DNA from: Bimastos eiseni
Taxonomy: Eukaryota > Annelida > Clitellata > Crassiclitellata > Lumbricidae
Length of the DNA: 64,000 nucleotides
Assembly (NCBI GenBank): GCA_959347315.1
Contig: OY365809.1
Location: forward strand, 8,910,588-8,974,587
Direction of reading: 5' to 3'
Made by a program: the position numbers and the translations under genes. This document shows positions 42,701 through 52,949 of this stretch, piece by piece (position 1 is the first letter of the stretch; each line of letters begins with the position of its first letter). The notes below the pieces were generated by a model that was given only the letters and a program-made list of their open reading frames with translations, ran no database searches and had not been told where the DNA came from.

Positions 42701-45700
42701 CGCAATTATTTGCTTTTGTCCGCAGCCAAACATCTCCATGCTAACTGCCATGTTCAAATCATCAAGGAGGAAAGCTCAGGAAGAACTAATGTCTTGGCTT
42801 ACAAACAGCGGAAATAAAGAAATCAAGTTTGGAAAGTCCATATGTATTATACAATGCTTTCCTCAAATTAAGCAGCTGGCTTCCTGCCTGTGACTGTAGT
42901 GTGGCAAGGTGGTACCAGGCAAAAGATACAAGGGGAGGAGACTCTCTTTGTTACAATTAACTGCTATACATCAAATGAGATTCATAATTATATAAGAATA
43001 TACGAAATGAAAAACCATAGTCTAACCTCACACTGCAGTCTAGGATATATATTCGGTTCAGAGGTAAGTTTTACTTCAAGCCAGTCATTGGTACGGAAAA
43101 AAATCGAGAGAACGCCATCACCCGACGAGCTTGCATCCAGCGTAGCAGGTGTCTCGGATGTTTCCTGGTTCTGCCTAGTTATACTCTCTCTACCCAAGCT
43201 GCCGGACTGTGATGCAGTGGATATAGCAAAGAGGACATCTTCAGTGGTTTCCTCTAAGCGCATTGAAGGATTGAGAACTGTTGTCACTCCTGTAGTAACA
43301 TATTCTGTCGTATGTGAAATCAATCTATCAGTTACATCCAGTGTAGTACCCGTAATCACGCCTGCAGTCGTAACTGTAGGCACATCTGCAGTCTCACTTG
43401 GGACCGTCGTGTCTGTGGTCTCACCTGTAGTGACATCAGCAGTTCCAGTTGTTGTTATACTTGTTGTGATGTCTACTGTCACATTTTGATCCACACTTGT
43501 CAACACCAATGCTGCAACTGCAGAATTACCAATGACACCTGCACTCATTTCACCAGAAAGAAGAATATGGATTGGCACCGATAGTGGCCCTGCATGGCCA
43601 GCATCATTGATGGCACGAACAGTGATGTTAATCGTGTAGTCTGTGTAATGAAAGTACTGAATGATGCTGACGTTGGCTGGCCACTCTTCACTCGCCATCA
43701 AGTTGACACAGGGACTAATGCAAGCAATGAAGATCTCATATCTGGCAACTCCGTTGCAGTTCATGCTTTCCAAAGATGGTGGCTAAAAAAACATAAATAA
43801 CATGCATTAACATAAACAAGTAATCATTCAGTAGCGCTGTACCTCTAAAAAATTAACTATGTATGAAGAAAGCCGCTTGACGCTTGAGGGTATACTCAGA
43901 CAGGTGACATGGCTAGATAATGAATAACAACTTCACAGGATTCAATTTGAAGACGACTCATTGGTGGCGGACTGTTGAACAACTAATAACCATCGAATGA
44001 TTGAAGGAAAAACACGATTACCACCGATCCATCATCATTAACTGTGATGTTGGTCAGCTGAATATGAAACGCAAATCTCAAAACCAATTAATTAAACCAC
44101 GGAATGAAATTCAGCAACATCGTAACCTCAAGTAAAGAACAGCTAGAGGACACAATGTGAGACTCTCTAATAATCAATGCAACCAGTCAAAATTTGGACA
44201 AATTGTTTGAATTTCCGAAACTCTGTAGGTCAGACTTGCCGATATTATCTATAATTGATGTGGCAACTTCAAAACCATAAGACTGGATTAATAATTATAT
44301 ATTATCACACCATTCCGCGTCAGAAAAAAAATGTACTAACTCTTACCATCCATGTGACTCGGATATAGGTCTGTTGACTTTCAATCATTTCAGATGAGAC
44401 ATTGGTTGGGGGATCAGATGGTGCTAAAGACAGTATATCAACAGACAAAAAAGTAGTTTATATGTTATTTGTTCTTTAGGATTCGTCTTAATCTTCTTCA
44501 CTAAATTTGATAATCATGAGATGTAGAGAAAAAAAGCAGTTTCTGATATAAACACAGTGCAGGATAACTCTAGTATGCAGTGCTGGGACTTTCATTCTCT
44601 TAGTGTGGGTAAATTTGCGAATTTTAAGATGAACAGAACAAGAGTATTATCTTAAGTTAACGCAGTGTCAAATAAGATATGGTCTGAATAGACAGCACCT
44701 TTACTCTTAGTCTGGTCAGGTCGGTGCCCATCCTTCTACCTCAATATCCGATCTTCTCACCAACAATGTATCATCACTGTACTCATTTAATATCACATCA
44801 TATGCTATTGGAGCCTATGAAATGGAAATCTTGAAATGTTAACTTGCTCTGGCGGACATTGAACCTGAACCTCGGGGCTAACAGTTCACCATACTTGACT
44901 GCTACGTACAGAGACAACAAAATAGACTGATATAATAACAAACTGTGGCACTAATCTAAATGATACATCAATAAACAATCATAGTTTGAAGACTTCTTTA
45001 GAAGATGAGATTGCTCAAGAATGGCATTAAATAATAACTTTTCAAATAACATTCCTAAGCCCGACCTTCTCCGACTTCTGGCCTGATGGATCTTACGGAC
45101 TCATTTCTATGTGTTGCTGGTCAACAAACTAGTCATCATGAGGTGACTTCTGTGTGGCGTTGAGAAACATCGTAGCTTTACATTACATCGTTGCATTTAA
45201 TTCGATCATCTTTACACTAAATATTTTCTTTGTTCAAGCAGACTGCATGAGACACCTTCACAGATGAACTGTAAAATAATTTTAATCACAAGTCCTTTCA
45301 CTTCGACCGCGTGTGTGGATGTGCAAGTGACCATATTACTTGTGTTTCTGTAATGAATTAATATGCAAGATGTCAATATGTCATGTTTTCAGCTTACCTA
45401 CACAACTAAGGAACCATGTTATTTCCACAGTTATAAATAGGTTCAGATGCACATCAGAGTGCTGAGGCTTAGGCCCCTATCTGTACATGTATAACAAATC
45501 GTCGCCTGAGAATTATCTTGGTGAATCTCCACTTTTTTCCAAAAATGCGTTTGGAGTTGATTTGTAGCAGGCAATAATTATGTTATCTATGTTCTGTGTG
45601 AATAACTAAGAGATACGACGCTCTGTGGCTATTGTGTCTTGACCAACATGATCTAAGAACATGTCGTTTTGTAGATATTCAAGAAAAACTAACTGTCGCC

Positions 45701-48700
45701 TGTCCTGCCTCCAGAATATTCCAGCAATCTTTTACCGAATCTTCACACTTGTATGGAGATTCGACAAAAGTTTCACGGTGTAGCAATGTCTTTGTTGTAT
45801 CTCCTGAAAAAGCTCATCATTGATTGGACAAAGGAAATCCAACAGTATAACATCGTGCGCGTGGCTGTATTATAATGCGGTATATCCAGATTTTTTTTTT
45901 AAATTCCTTAAAAAAATCCGCACTAGATCTATGAACATTTAAACGAAAATACTCGCTAACAATTATTTGTTGCTTTGTTTTATCATGTCATTCTTATGTT
46001 TTTCTTTTGATGATTTGTTATCTTTGAAAATCAATTTATGAAAGAAATTCTCAAAAGCATCTGTAATTGCAAAAATATTTCATATAACGGTTTTAGGTAA
46101 TATTTGGGGTTTTAAATAATCTGAAATGACATATGTACAGTCTGTGAGTGAAGTTTAATTGCATTCTAGTTCTTTTCCGCCAAAACTTCTAACTCACTTT
46201 TCTCGGAATTTAGAAAATGGAGATTCGCGCGACGATTCAGGCGACGAAATGTATATTTTACTTCGAGCTAATATGGAACTGATATTAAGCCGACAAAAAC
46301 TCGGACATTGATCCAGATTTTGTGTGTGACTACATCTGGAACTTTTGCAGGATAAATGCGTAGGCCTAAAACAAATGTGTATTTTACTTGGAACTAATAT
46401 GGAATGGATATTAAGCCGACGAGAACTTGGTCATTGATCCAGATTTTGTGTGCGACTACATCCGGGACTTTTGCAGAATAAAAACGCAGTCGCGTTTTTG
46501 CCTACTAAATAAAGCGACTTAGTAATATATATGGATACATGTATATATATATAACTTGTAATACACATACGGCGTGTTAAAAGAGAGATTTTTGACTGGA
46601 GTAGCATAAACATACATTAACTTTTTGTCGATAATGCGTTCAAAGTTTCTTCCACATTAGTCCTAAATTCGACTAAAACACTATCATTGTCACATCACTC
46701 TGACTAATACTAGTGAAAACTGTTTAGCCTAGAAACAACATTAGGCCTACGTCAAAAAGGATTCAAATAAATAGTGAAGCATAGTCGAAATATGCAATGA
46801 ATTACGTTTAAATGTTCCTTTTTTACCTACAAATTCTTGACTATCCGTCATTTGTTTTGGTCTATTTGGTACATTAAGGGCATTTGTTTTCGTTTGTTAA
46901 AAAAACGTTTGTTAATTAATTAATTAACCTTGGTGCATTTGCACCTCTGACGATTAATGGTTGAAAATAAAAATGTCTTTGACTTGACTAAGATTTTGTC
47001 AAGTCAACTGTAATTATTTTATAATTACAGTTTTACCTTCAAATTGCATGCATCAAATTCTCAGAAAAGAAGTCATTTGAAGTGTCATTGAAGAATGAAT
47101 ATATAGGACTTAAAGCTTAAGGCAAAAAGTCCTATGAAATTTTAATGGAGAAAGCTTATAAAGACCTAGTCAAGGAAGGATGTCTGAGTAAAGAACTCGT
47201 CAAAATTAATCAAGAAGTTTATACTTAAAAGACGAGGGTGCACTTAGCCTATGTACTTGGGGAACCGATGCAGCTCAGCGTTCATGTATTGGTGCACAAT
47301 GAAGATGGAAAGTCCAAACTGACTCTGGCAGCAGTAAGAGGTTACAACTCATGCGATTACAAACCACTACAGCTGGTGACAATCCATCTTGGAGACTCTG
47401 GTCCAGGTACAGAGGGCAGTGGTTTACCGCTGTCATCCATCACCAACCGTATTCGATACTTGTAAGCCCTGTTTGGCTTCAGGTTTACAACAGTGTAAGT
47501 AAACTCCATCAAAGCAGTTGAATCTTGTAGATTCACCACATCCTGCCAGGAATTAGTCACGTTGTCAAGCTGCTGAAGAGTGTGCGAGACGACATTGCCC
47601 ACTCCAAGGCCTGTCTGTCCAGATATCCATTTGGCCCAACGAAGTGTTACCTGACTCACAGTGGTGGCGATCACGTCTGGAGGATTGACTAGAACAGGCA
47701 ACACTAAAAAACAACAGACAACATGTATGCAGTAATTATTATGAGAAGAGGGGAAGTAGCTGTGGCTGTTATGATGATACAGTTTCAGAAGGTTTAATCA
47801 GCTTGAGATGCACCTTTTAAAATATGGGTTTAATTATATAGCCATATTCAAAAGAGAGAAAATCCTAAGACACGTCATAAACAGTTCAGATACTAACATA
47901 CATAAATACTTGCATGCATGCATACATACATATGCATACACACAATCATACTTGAACACATACACGCATATATAGTGGGAAAATGTTCAATGCAGAAACC
48001 AACATCCATTGGGTGTCAGTTGTCCTACGGATCTCTTACCACATTTCCGTTCTAGTCTCTCGCTGTACCTCTTGGTTGTGCTCCAACCTAATTACATGTG
48101 CGTGATCTCCGAGACTCCGATACCCAGTGTCTGACGTTGCTGTGCGTCAGGCTCTTCGGTCTGCAACCAACGAGGGGTTTACTTTTAGTTTCACCAGCTC
48201 ACTTGGTTGCTATGCAACGTTGAACAATCTCAGCCGTAGACTATAATAACTGCGTTCATTACTTCTGATCAATCGAACATTGATTTTATAAGTAACTCAG
48301 CAAGTCTTTATCTTAGCTCTTAAGTCGTGGCTGGGCTGGGAGCTCATCTTAGCAGGTTTCTTGAAGGAGCGCAATATAAAGAATGATTGGACTAATTCAT
48401 ATTCATCTCTACCCTGCCCCAACCCTGCTGTCCCCACTCCTGCCCTGCCCTGCCCTGCGCCCACCTCTACCCTGTTCACACATCTCCCCTGTAAGAACGC
48501 ATTTACATTGTTTGCTGATATCGTAGGAGCGCTCATTATTTTGTACAAGAGGTTTACACGAAATCATGGCCTTATTTATCGCTGTAGAGTGTACACTCAT
48601 CGGATGCAAAACGCGTTGTCTGCGATCGAAGTAGGGCGCGTGATGGAAAATGGGCATGTAATACGTTCAAGATATTGGTCCAATCGAACTCCAATAGATG

Positions 48701-51700
48701 ACCCAGTTTCGTTTAACAGGACATGCGGATGTCCTCCTTTCAAGCCGTTGGAGTGTCGCTGTCTGCTAAGACATACATGTATTTGTGCAAAAGTTGGGAA
48801 CAATCGGCGTAGTGGATCAAACGTTTTTATAGACGATACATAGTTACATAGACCCATTTCTTCTTTATATATAGGTATAGATTCGAGTAGCCACATTAAC
48901 CAAGCCGAACAACTAAGCGGTTTAACACTTCCACGACGTGCTGAGCTGGTTTACCAGTTACCTTTAGCAAATCCTGCGTATGCAAGACAGTCAACAAATG
49001 TTGCATCAAATGTGAGGATGCTTCTCAGTGTATTCATCCTGTTTTAGAGAATAACTGTTTAATATAATTTCAAATATCCAGCTAGGACAGAAAATATTTC
49101 AAAATTTGTTCCGCTTACCATTAGGAACATCTATATCTATAAAGAGAAGATTCTGTGTGTGCCTCTGTCTGTCTGTCCAGCTATGCACTTGCAGTTTTAC
49201 AGCTTTTGACTCGAAACCTTCACCGTTGGTTCTGGGAACACATGGGACACGCAGTCGATGGTTGGTGAGCCCGCGGCCACCCTCTTCCTGGTCACCAGGG
49301 CCAAAAACCTGTAAAGACCCCCCCCCAAGGAAAGTTTCCTTTTCAGTCGCCAGGAGCGAATCGACGAAACACCTGCTATACACCTGCCGACATGTTCACG
49401 TGATATCTGTCTGCCACACGTCTTCTTCTTTTACACCGTAATGAATGAATGGACGGTTTGGGAGATATCGTACAGGTACCACGTTTACAGTTGTTAGACA
49501 TCGCTTACGAGTTTACGAGTCGGTCAGGTGGGTATGGACTGTGTAAGCATCAGTGCCTATACAGAATGTATATAAACACTATTTATTTACATACATGTAC
49601 CATAAACATGTCTCAGCCAGTGCAACCTCGGGTTCCCCAGCTAGTAAGACAAAAAAGGAGGATATGTAATAGACTAGCATAATATTTCAGCCTCAAGAGT
49701 ACATACTGGCGTTTAGATATTCTTTCGTAAATCCCAGTCTCATAACATACAACATATAGCGCCGTACACAGATATCCATGATTATACTCATATATACACG
49801 TGTCATACATATATTTCGCACGATATATTCAGTTTTTATTGAACAATGTTGCACAATGTTAGAAAAATTTCGGAACCTATAACTTACACTTTTGGCATGA
49901 CGGGCCACCCCACCCCAGCTGGCACTGATTGGAAGAGCAAAGTCCATTAATGATGTCGCACACATCATTATCCGGGCAGTGACAAAGCAGTGAGCAGTTG
50001 TGCCCAAACATTCCAAATGGACAGGCTAAAACAAGAACGGTATCAGTGCTATATAAATCATCACCAAGCACATAACCACACATGTGCACTCTACTGATCA
50101 TAGGTCTATATCATGTATATATAGCATCTACATATTCATACAACGCGTATGCTCAGAGGCGTCTCAGCACGGAAATCCGAGCAAAAATAAACGCCTTTAA
50201 CGATTGAAATCCCGATGCAGATAAGCCAGTAATTAATTTAGCCGATAGTGAGGTAGGAAGGGTATTCCAAATGGCTGGACCCACAGTACCAAATGCCCGG
50301 TGTTGGGCTAAGGCAGTCTTAGTCCAATGTATAAAAATATAGGATGATCGGCAGAGGGTAACAAACGAGATTTGGCTGCAGATAACGGCTTTCTTAAATT
50401 GATAGAGAGATATCTTGAGGCACTGATTAGCTGGGCTTTGGAAACAAGAAGCATGATGTTGGAGTGGATAAGCGCAGTTATAAAAAGCCAGTGCAAGACT
50501 TCAAGCATAGGCACATATGTTTGAAGGCTTGCACTAGGCACAGATATGTAGGTCCTAGAGTAAACAAAGAGATATAAGACTGATCAATGGCTATAGTTAC
50601 TACACAATATCTGACAGAAGGGAATAGAGGACTGTCTGTGGAATAGTGAACTCTGAATCCAGATTGGACTCAACTTGGTCATAACAGAAAAGAAGATGGA
50701 TCGAAACTGGTATCTCAAGAGTCTTTGGGAGGAACGAAAGATTGGAGATGGGCCGGTAATTCTTTTGAATTATTGTAAGTCAGTTCTCACAGATGACAAC
50801 ATGTTTACAAATGACATTGACACCTGCCAAAGACGTGACATAAACTGTACCTGTTTGACAAGTACGAGGGTTCATCCGGGCTGATGATTTCACCAGGTGT
50901 GGCTTTATTATAAGATTATTGTATCAGAGCATTAAACCCCCATTGACTTTTCCTCCTGCTCGGCCTTCATCGTTGCTATCCTGGCATTTTACCAATTTTT
51001 ATACTTCCGACAGATTATGTATAAACGATGTTTTGTTCGTACCTGTTTATTTGTACATGTCGTGCGTTTGCAGACGACTGATTAAAGAATATATTTACCT
51101 ACTTACTTAATATCCAATAGCAATAGTTGCAAGATTTGTATAATTGTCATTCTTGTTCTGTTATTGGATCGCCAAATAAACTTTGATTGATTGATTGATT
51201 GATTGATTTATATTCACTGTCAGTAACATCCACTCACTTAGGAAAATCAGAAAGGCATGCCTGTATAGGATGGTGAGCAATAAAGCAATGTAGAACTTAT
51301 TTACATGAGAATTTGGGATGATTGGCAATTGTGGCTAAACAAAACTGTAACTGTAGTGAATCTTCTGTGAAACTGGTGAGAAAAAACGTGCTCACTGGTT
51401 CGAACAATAGCATTTATGTATTGTATGTATGTATGTTTGTGATAAGTGGCAAACAGCTATTGCCAAACACCTATATGGGCCTACTGAACATGGCTGCCTG
51501 GCATTGCACCACATTTAAAAAGCTACACCAGGTGTCGCCACCGTAAAATTGGTATGATCCTGGGTTACGTCCTGGGTAAGAATTCGTTATTACGAATGTC
51601 CGATATTCCGAAGGTACATTGTGGTAAAGTTGAATTGATGACGACAATTCTTGCTTAATAATAGAATATTGAAGTAGAATTGGTGAAAATAATCATTGCT

Positions 51701-52941
51701 TAAATGAAAAATTAAATGATGGAAAAATTACACGAGATCAGTAGAAGTTGATCCTTCAAACAATTTTATAGTTGGCGTACAAGTTGAATCGACGAAAGTA
51801 TTATTTTTATAGATGAGAAGAAGTTGGATTTATGAAAAATTTTGAGTGTAGGTAAAAATTGCTTTGATGCTCAAAATACTTGCTACAATGAGCAATTAAT
51901 ACTGTCCGACTATAGAACCTTCGGGCTATCTGACCTTCGCACCATAGGCACATGCAATGTATCTTATTAGAAGTTCTCAATACGGCTGGTCTGTGCTCGG
52001 GGGCTTCTTTTGCACTAATTCTTTGCGGATGGTATTCAATCTTACATCCATTCCCATCCATCGGACGCATTCGCTACTTGCGCCAAATTTGCCTGATTAT
52101 AGTTGCACATTCCTCTTGTATGGCTTCAAATCGGTTTCTGGGGCGACTCGGCTGCACTGCCCATTAGGTAATTTCATACATAAGCCTCTGTATCTGCCTA
52201 CATACGTCATGTGTTGCACTTGCTACCAGTGATCAATGCGGACATTACGTCGGGTTGGTGCTTTGATATCACGCTGCATCCTTGACTGTGCTTAATTTTA
52301 CCTGTGTGCTCTCTGCGCCCATGGCCATACGCTGTAGCGCGTCGGGCGCTTCGCTCTTATACGAGTGGGAACGTATAGGATTCTAGGTTCCACCGGCTTG
52401 ATTGACTGCTAGGCTACACCAAACTTTCTCGGTTGCAGGCCCCTCATTCTGGAATGAAGTACTATCGAAGCTGCGCTTATTACCAAACTCTGTTTTATAA
52501 AATGTCAGTATTTATTAAGACTATAGTCGTGGCCGGTCTGGGAGCACCTCTGAGTTGGTTTCTAGATGGAGCATCATATAAATCTCCAGAATGAATTAAT
52601 GAAAAGTGGTCTAAGCAAAAGTAGACATATCAATAATTGAAATGATCAATTATTGGTGATTACAAGTGACTCATCCATTAAATGAACCGAATCATAAACA
52701 ATATTTGGGCATTGTTGCCTCAACGTTGTCCAGCTTGTCCAAACGTCATCCAACAGTGCCATAATAATTATGTGTATCGCGTTTGTGAGTAGGCCCTATG
52801 GGTGATGCAAAATTAGTTAAAATGTTTGTTTCTAGTGTAAAGTTTGTACGCACCACGACGCTGCGCTCCACACTGTGGAACCATAGGAAACGCCAAAACG
52901 ATGTACAAACACCACCACCGCCCGGATAGCGGGAATTTCAT
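30167..52941 (-). CDS. Copy 4 gene model: full-length receptor-type protein tyrosine phosphatase (1835 aa, 8 exons)
   Basis: The exons are 52854-52941, 49888-50025, 47365-47703, 44347-44423, 43027-43782, 35824-36633, 32435-35116 and 30167-30784. They total 5508 bp with all phases compatible. Approximate residues are: signal peptide 1-26; eight-Cys EGF 31-74; FN3 domain 1 76-188; FN3 domain 2 189-290; Thr-rich linker to 466; membrane-proximal module A 467-736; module B 737-970; TM helix 975-998; phosphatase D1 with its CX5R at about 1295-1301; D2 with its CX5R at about 1584-1590; tail to 1835. Tandem domains and the membrane-proximal module resemble R2B-type RPTPs (PTPRK/M/T/U), which are surface receptors acting on phosphotyrosine, but MAM and Ig domains are not seen. 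D1 lacks the catalytic Asp, so strong catalysis is doubtful. It is the only complete phosphatase gene in the window. Confidence 0.78.
30785..32434 (-). other. Copy 4 intron 7
   Basis: It holds a reverse transcriptase fragment (31750-31970), a dispersed repeat around 31280-31380 that resembles 59610-59720 (TCTCAGTAGAGGGCG type), and a 27-bp duplicate of the exon 7 donor at 32305-32331. No other gene is seen. Confidence 0.5.
31750..31970 (-). mobile_element. Non-LTR reverse transcriptase fragment (FADD motif)
   Basis: The minus-strand frame reads GGRLIKAIRFADDQAMMATS and then LQRILDQLNMIATEYGMKIS with KTK. That is the catalytic (Y/F)ADD block and the GMKIN-KTK block of non-LTR reverse transcriptases. 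Only this part of the element is recognisable, and the frame continues into unrelated sequence. Confidence 0.7.
32305..32452 (-). repeat. 27-bp direct repeat containing the exon 7 splice donor
   Basis: The phrase starting ATATCTTACCCGATGGTCCA occurs at 32305-32331 and again at 32426-32452, 121 bp apart. Both contain the complement of GTAAGATAT, so the donor exists twice. Flank comparison with copy 5 (58351-58370) shows that the left copy has the ancestral downstream context, meaning about 121 bp were inserted or duplicated here. Confidence 0.75.
32435..35116 (-). CDS. Copy 4 exon 7: module B, TM helix, phosphatase domain D1 and most of D2
   Basis: A single 894-codon exon, phase 0-0. It starts INVDDLDNGRS, with an FN3-like half, RKRSAH, VGDGQMYQGF and MVWFVSENYLDG, then a TM helix (AAMIFLIVLCVLLFCMLILG). 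D1 carries TYVNASFVRTIGRRYCIVTQ, FWQMVWE, a WPD-loop position reading WSKGGVPEHP (33533-33541) and the P-loop HCRTGGGRSG (33422-33442, CX5R kept). D2 is more diverged: KWTCDDEVPE at the WPD place and SACGSGKIRAA at the P-loop (32555-32575, Cys and Arg kept, His lost). A D1 with Lys for the general-acid Asp would be expected to be weak or substrate-trapping; D2 is probably inactive as in most RPTPs. The donor is GTAAGATAT. Confidence 0.9.
35117..35823 (-). other. Copy 4 intron 6 (707 bp)
   Basis: It is clearly related to the introns at 11977-12858 and 18682-19563, which lie at the same place in copies 2 and 3. No gene is seen. Confidence 0.55.
35824..36633 (-). CDS. Copy 4 exon 6: membrane-proximal module A
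   Basis: 270 codons, phase 0-0. It is a paralogue of the extracellular part of exon 7: INIYELTNARG, SVGDLLPATEYNISVRL, PKPVISEVSDTSFKV, SRKRSAH, the GSFVVGDGQTFEGF block and TVWFVWENYFDGVTNRVASQ. It ends EHPNMDYITGGCCE before a GTTAGG donor. Copy 4 therefore has this module twice in series, while copies 2 and 3 have it once. Module A is missing the TM part, so it extends the ectodomain. Confidence 0.85.
36908..37352. mobile_element. Foldback element D, GATCGCAGACTAATAA arms
   Basis: A smaller relative of 27793-29243. The left arm starts GAATAAGGTCGCAACACAGA and the right arm ends GCGCGACCTTTTTGATAC. The copy 1 intron near 1670 lacks it. Confidence 0.65.
37500..38080. repeat. Diverged satellite of about 36-40 bp, TTTCATCAATCCAGCTTCCA type
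   Basis: A dozen or more loose tandem units read like TTCTTTCATCAATCCAGCTT plus CCATTTGAGCAAGAA. The same unit forms the core of foldback elements A to E and lone patches at 5100-5395 and 25440-25545, so the satellite and the foldbacks share an origin. Confidence 0.65.
38086..38202. mobile_element. MITE-like element with GGGGTCGTCCATAAAT end
   Basis: The left end GGGGTCGTCCATAAATATTG and the right end GCTCTGACCCC share a GGGGTC inverted terminus. A related end (complement of CATTTATGGACGGCCC) is at 54840-54975. No clear target-site duplication was found. Confidence 0.4.
39368..40582. mobile_element. Non-autonomous DNA transposon, TA target duplication
   Basis: The ends AGGGGCCATTCACATATTAT and its counterpart (complement reading AGGGGCCGTTCAGGTAATTT) are inverted repeats flanked by TA on both sides. 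The copy 1 LINE at 3555-3590 shows the uninterrupted site. The 1215-bp element has no convincing transposase. Confidence 0.75.
40807..41134. mobile_element. Foldback element B with 12-bp target duplication
   Basis: The arms are GATAGTCCGAAGGTTC-type units, in one direction at 40807-40870 and inverted at 41070-41130. The core has TTCATTCATGCAGCTTCCAT-type units. TGTCACAAACGG flanks it on both sides (40795-40806 and 41135-41146), which gives the exact insertion borders. Confidence 0.8.
41158..41644. mobile_element. hAT-like MITE with 8-bp target duplication
   Basis: The ends CAGGGCTGTTA and TAACAGCCCTT are inverted repeats. TGGGTATA is found on both sides (41150-41157 and 41645-41652), the 8-bp size typical of hAT. 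The inside is made of GTATCGCGATACTTT and GTATTGGTATTGCAATACTT repeats, so it has no coding capacity. Confidence 0.75.
43027..43782 (-). CDS. Copy 4 exon 5: FN3 domain 2 second half plus Thr-rich linker
   Basis: 252 codons, phase 0-0. It starts PPSLESMNCNGVARYEIFIA, completes FN3 domain 2 (INITVRAINDAGHAGPLS), passes GEMSAGVIGNSAVAAL and then a linker rich in Thr, Val and Ser without the regular 8-residue array of copies 2 and 3. The end is NIYPRLQCE before a GTTAGA donor. The linker is probably O-glycosylated; that is inference from composition. Confidence 0.85.
44347..44423 (-). CDS. Copy 4 exon 4: FN3 domain 2 first half (77 bp)
   Basis: It encodes PSDPPTNVSSEMIESQQTY up to VTWM, with the acceptor TCTTTAG and donor GTAAGA. 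It joins in phase to exon 5. Confidence 0.85.
44424..47364 (-). other. Copy 4 intron 3 (2.9 kb)
   Basis: The first part resembles copy 3 intron 2. A tandem duplication sits at 46240-46495. The rest is AT-rich, and no gene or clear element is seen. Confidence 0.5.
46240..46495. repeat. Tandem duplication of about 125 bp
   Basis: Two head-to-tail copies share GATATTAAGCCGAC, CATTGATCCAGATTTTGTGT and GCGACTACATC/GTGACTACATC. They differ by scattered substitutions, so the duplication is not recent. Confidence 0.75.
47365..47703 (-). CDS. Copy 4 exon 3: FN3 domain 1 (339 bp)
   Basis: A phase 1-1 exon with one FN3 domain (LVNPPDVIATTVSQVTLRWA, then LKPNRAYKYRIRL). It ends WIVTSCS before the shared GTTTGTAATC donor. 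Confidence 0.87.
48000..48390 (+). mobile_element. LINE 3' end remnant
   Basis: Phrases such as GTGCGTCAGGCTCTTCGGTC and the end CTTGAAGGAGCGCAATATAA match the 3' parts at 24546-25345 and 51950-52600. It is heavily decayed. Confidence 0.4.
49140..49330 (+). mobile_element. Dispersed repeat, SINE-like
   Basis: Related to 8935-9125. It ends in a C run (49319-49326). Confidence 0.4.
49888..50025 (-). CDS. Copy 4 exon 2: EGF-like domain (138 bp)
   Basis: A phase 1-1 exon encoding CPFGMFGHNCSLLCHC, VCDIINGLC and CQLGWGGPSC. It has eight cysteines spaced like the laminin-type or MEGF/Tie EGF modules. The acceptor is TTGTTTTAG and the donor is GTAAGTT. It links the signal peptide (split codon GCC) to FN3 domain 1 (split codon TTG). 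No counterpart was found in copies 1, 2 or 3, so it was lost there or gained here. Confidence 0.8.
51178..51207. repeat. (GATT)n microsatellite
   Basis: About six GATT units. The sequence just upstream (ATTGGATCGCCAAATAAACT) could be the end of a retroelement with a GATT tail. Confidence 0.6.
51580..51950. mobile_element. Foldback element C, diverged
   Basis: The arms carry GTCCGATATTCCGAAGG on the left and GACTATAGAACCTTCGGGCT on the right. The core has GAAGTTGGATTTATGAAAAA-type units, the complement of the shared core. It is older than elements A and B. Confidence 0.5.
51950..52610 (+). mobile_element. LINE 3' end remnant
   Basis: The stretch TCTCGGTTGCAGGCCCCTCA followed by TTCTGGAATGAAGTA is the decayed P-LWN-LP block. 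The end GAGCACCTCTGAGTTGG..CATATAAATCTCCAGAATGAA is the family 3' terminus. Stops are present throughout. Confidence 0.5.
52854..52941 (-). CDS. Copy 4 exon 1: signal peptide
   Basis: The ATG at 52941 follows directly on TTTTTCAG, so the start codon opens an internal exon and a 5' UTR exon must lie upstream. It reads MKFPLSGRWWCLYIVLAFPM, then VPQCGAQRR, with cleavage likely after CGA. The phase 1 donor is CGTG|GTGCGT and the split codon with the EGF exon gives Ala. Confidence 0.7.
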
Positions 52942-52949
52942 CTGAAAAA

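Larger units (their letters stand above)
36634..43026 (-). other. Copy 4 intron 5 (6.4 kb), nested mobile elements
   Basis: Both ends match the copy 1 intron at 1400-4035. The inside holds foldback D, a diverged satellite, a MITE-like element and a LINE broken by at least three later insertions, each listed separately. No host gene is seen. Confidence 0.7.
47704..49887 (-). other. Copy 4 intron 2 with LINE and SINE-like fragments
   Basis: It contains LINE 3' remnants at about 48000-48390, a CCCTGCC-rich stretch at 48410-48470 and a SINE-like repeat at 49140-49330. The long plus-strand frame at 48361-48843 spans the simple CCCTG repeat and was not recognised. Confidence 0.5.
50026..52853 (-). 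other. Copy 4 intron 1 (2.8 kb), repeats
   Basis: 50150-50900 looks like an unclassified dispersed element (GGTATTCCAAATGGCTGGAC type; compare 54590-54680). There is a GATT microsatellite at 51178-51207, foldback C at 51580-51950 and a LINE end at 51950-52600. No exon is seen. Confidence 0.5.

Noticed and set aside
48361..48843. Plus-strand 160-codon frame in copy 4 intron 2
   Set aside because: It begins in a CCCTGCC simple repeat next to a LINE end. No domain was recognised and there is no counterpart in the other copies.
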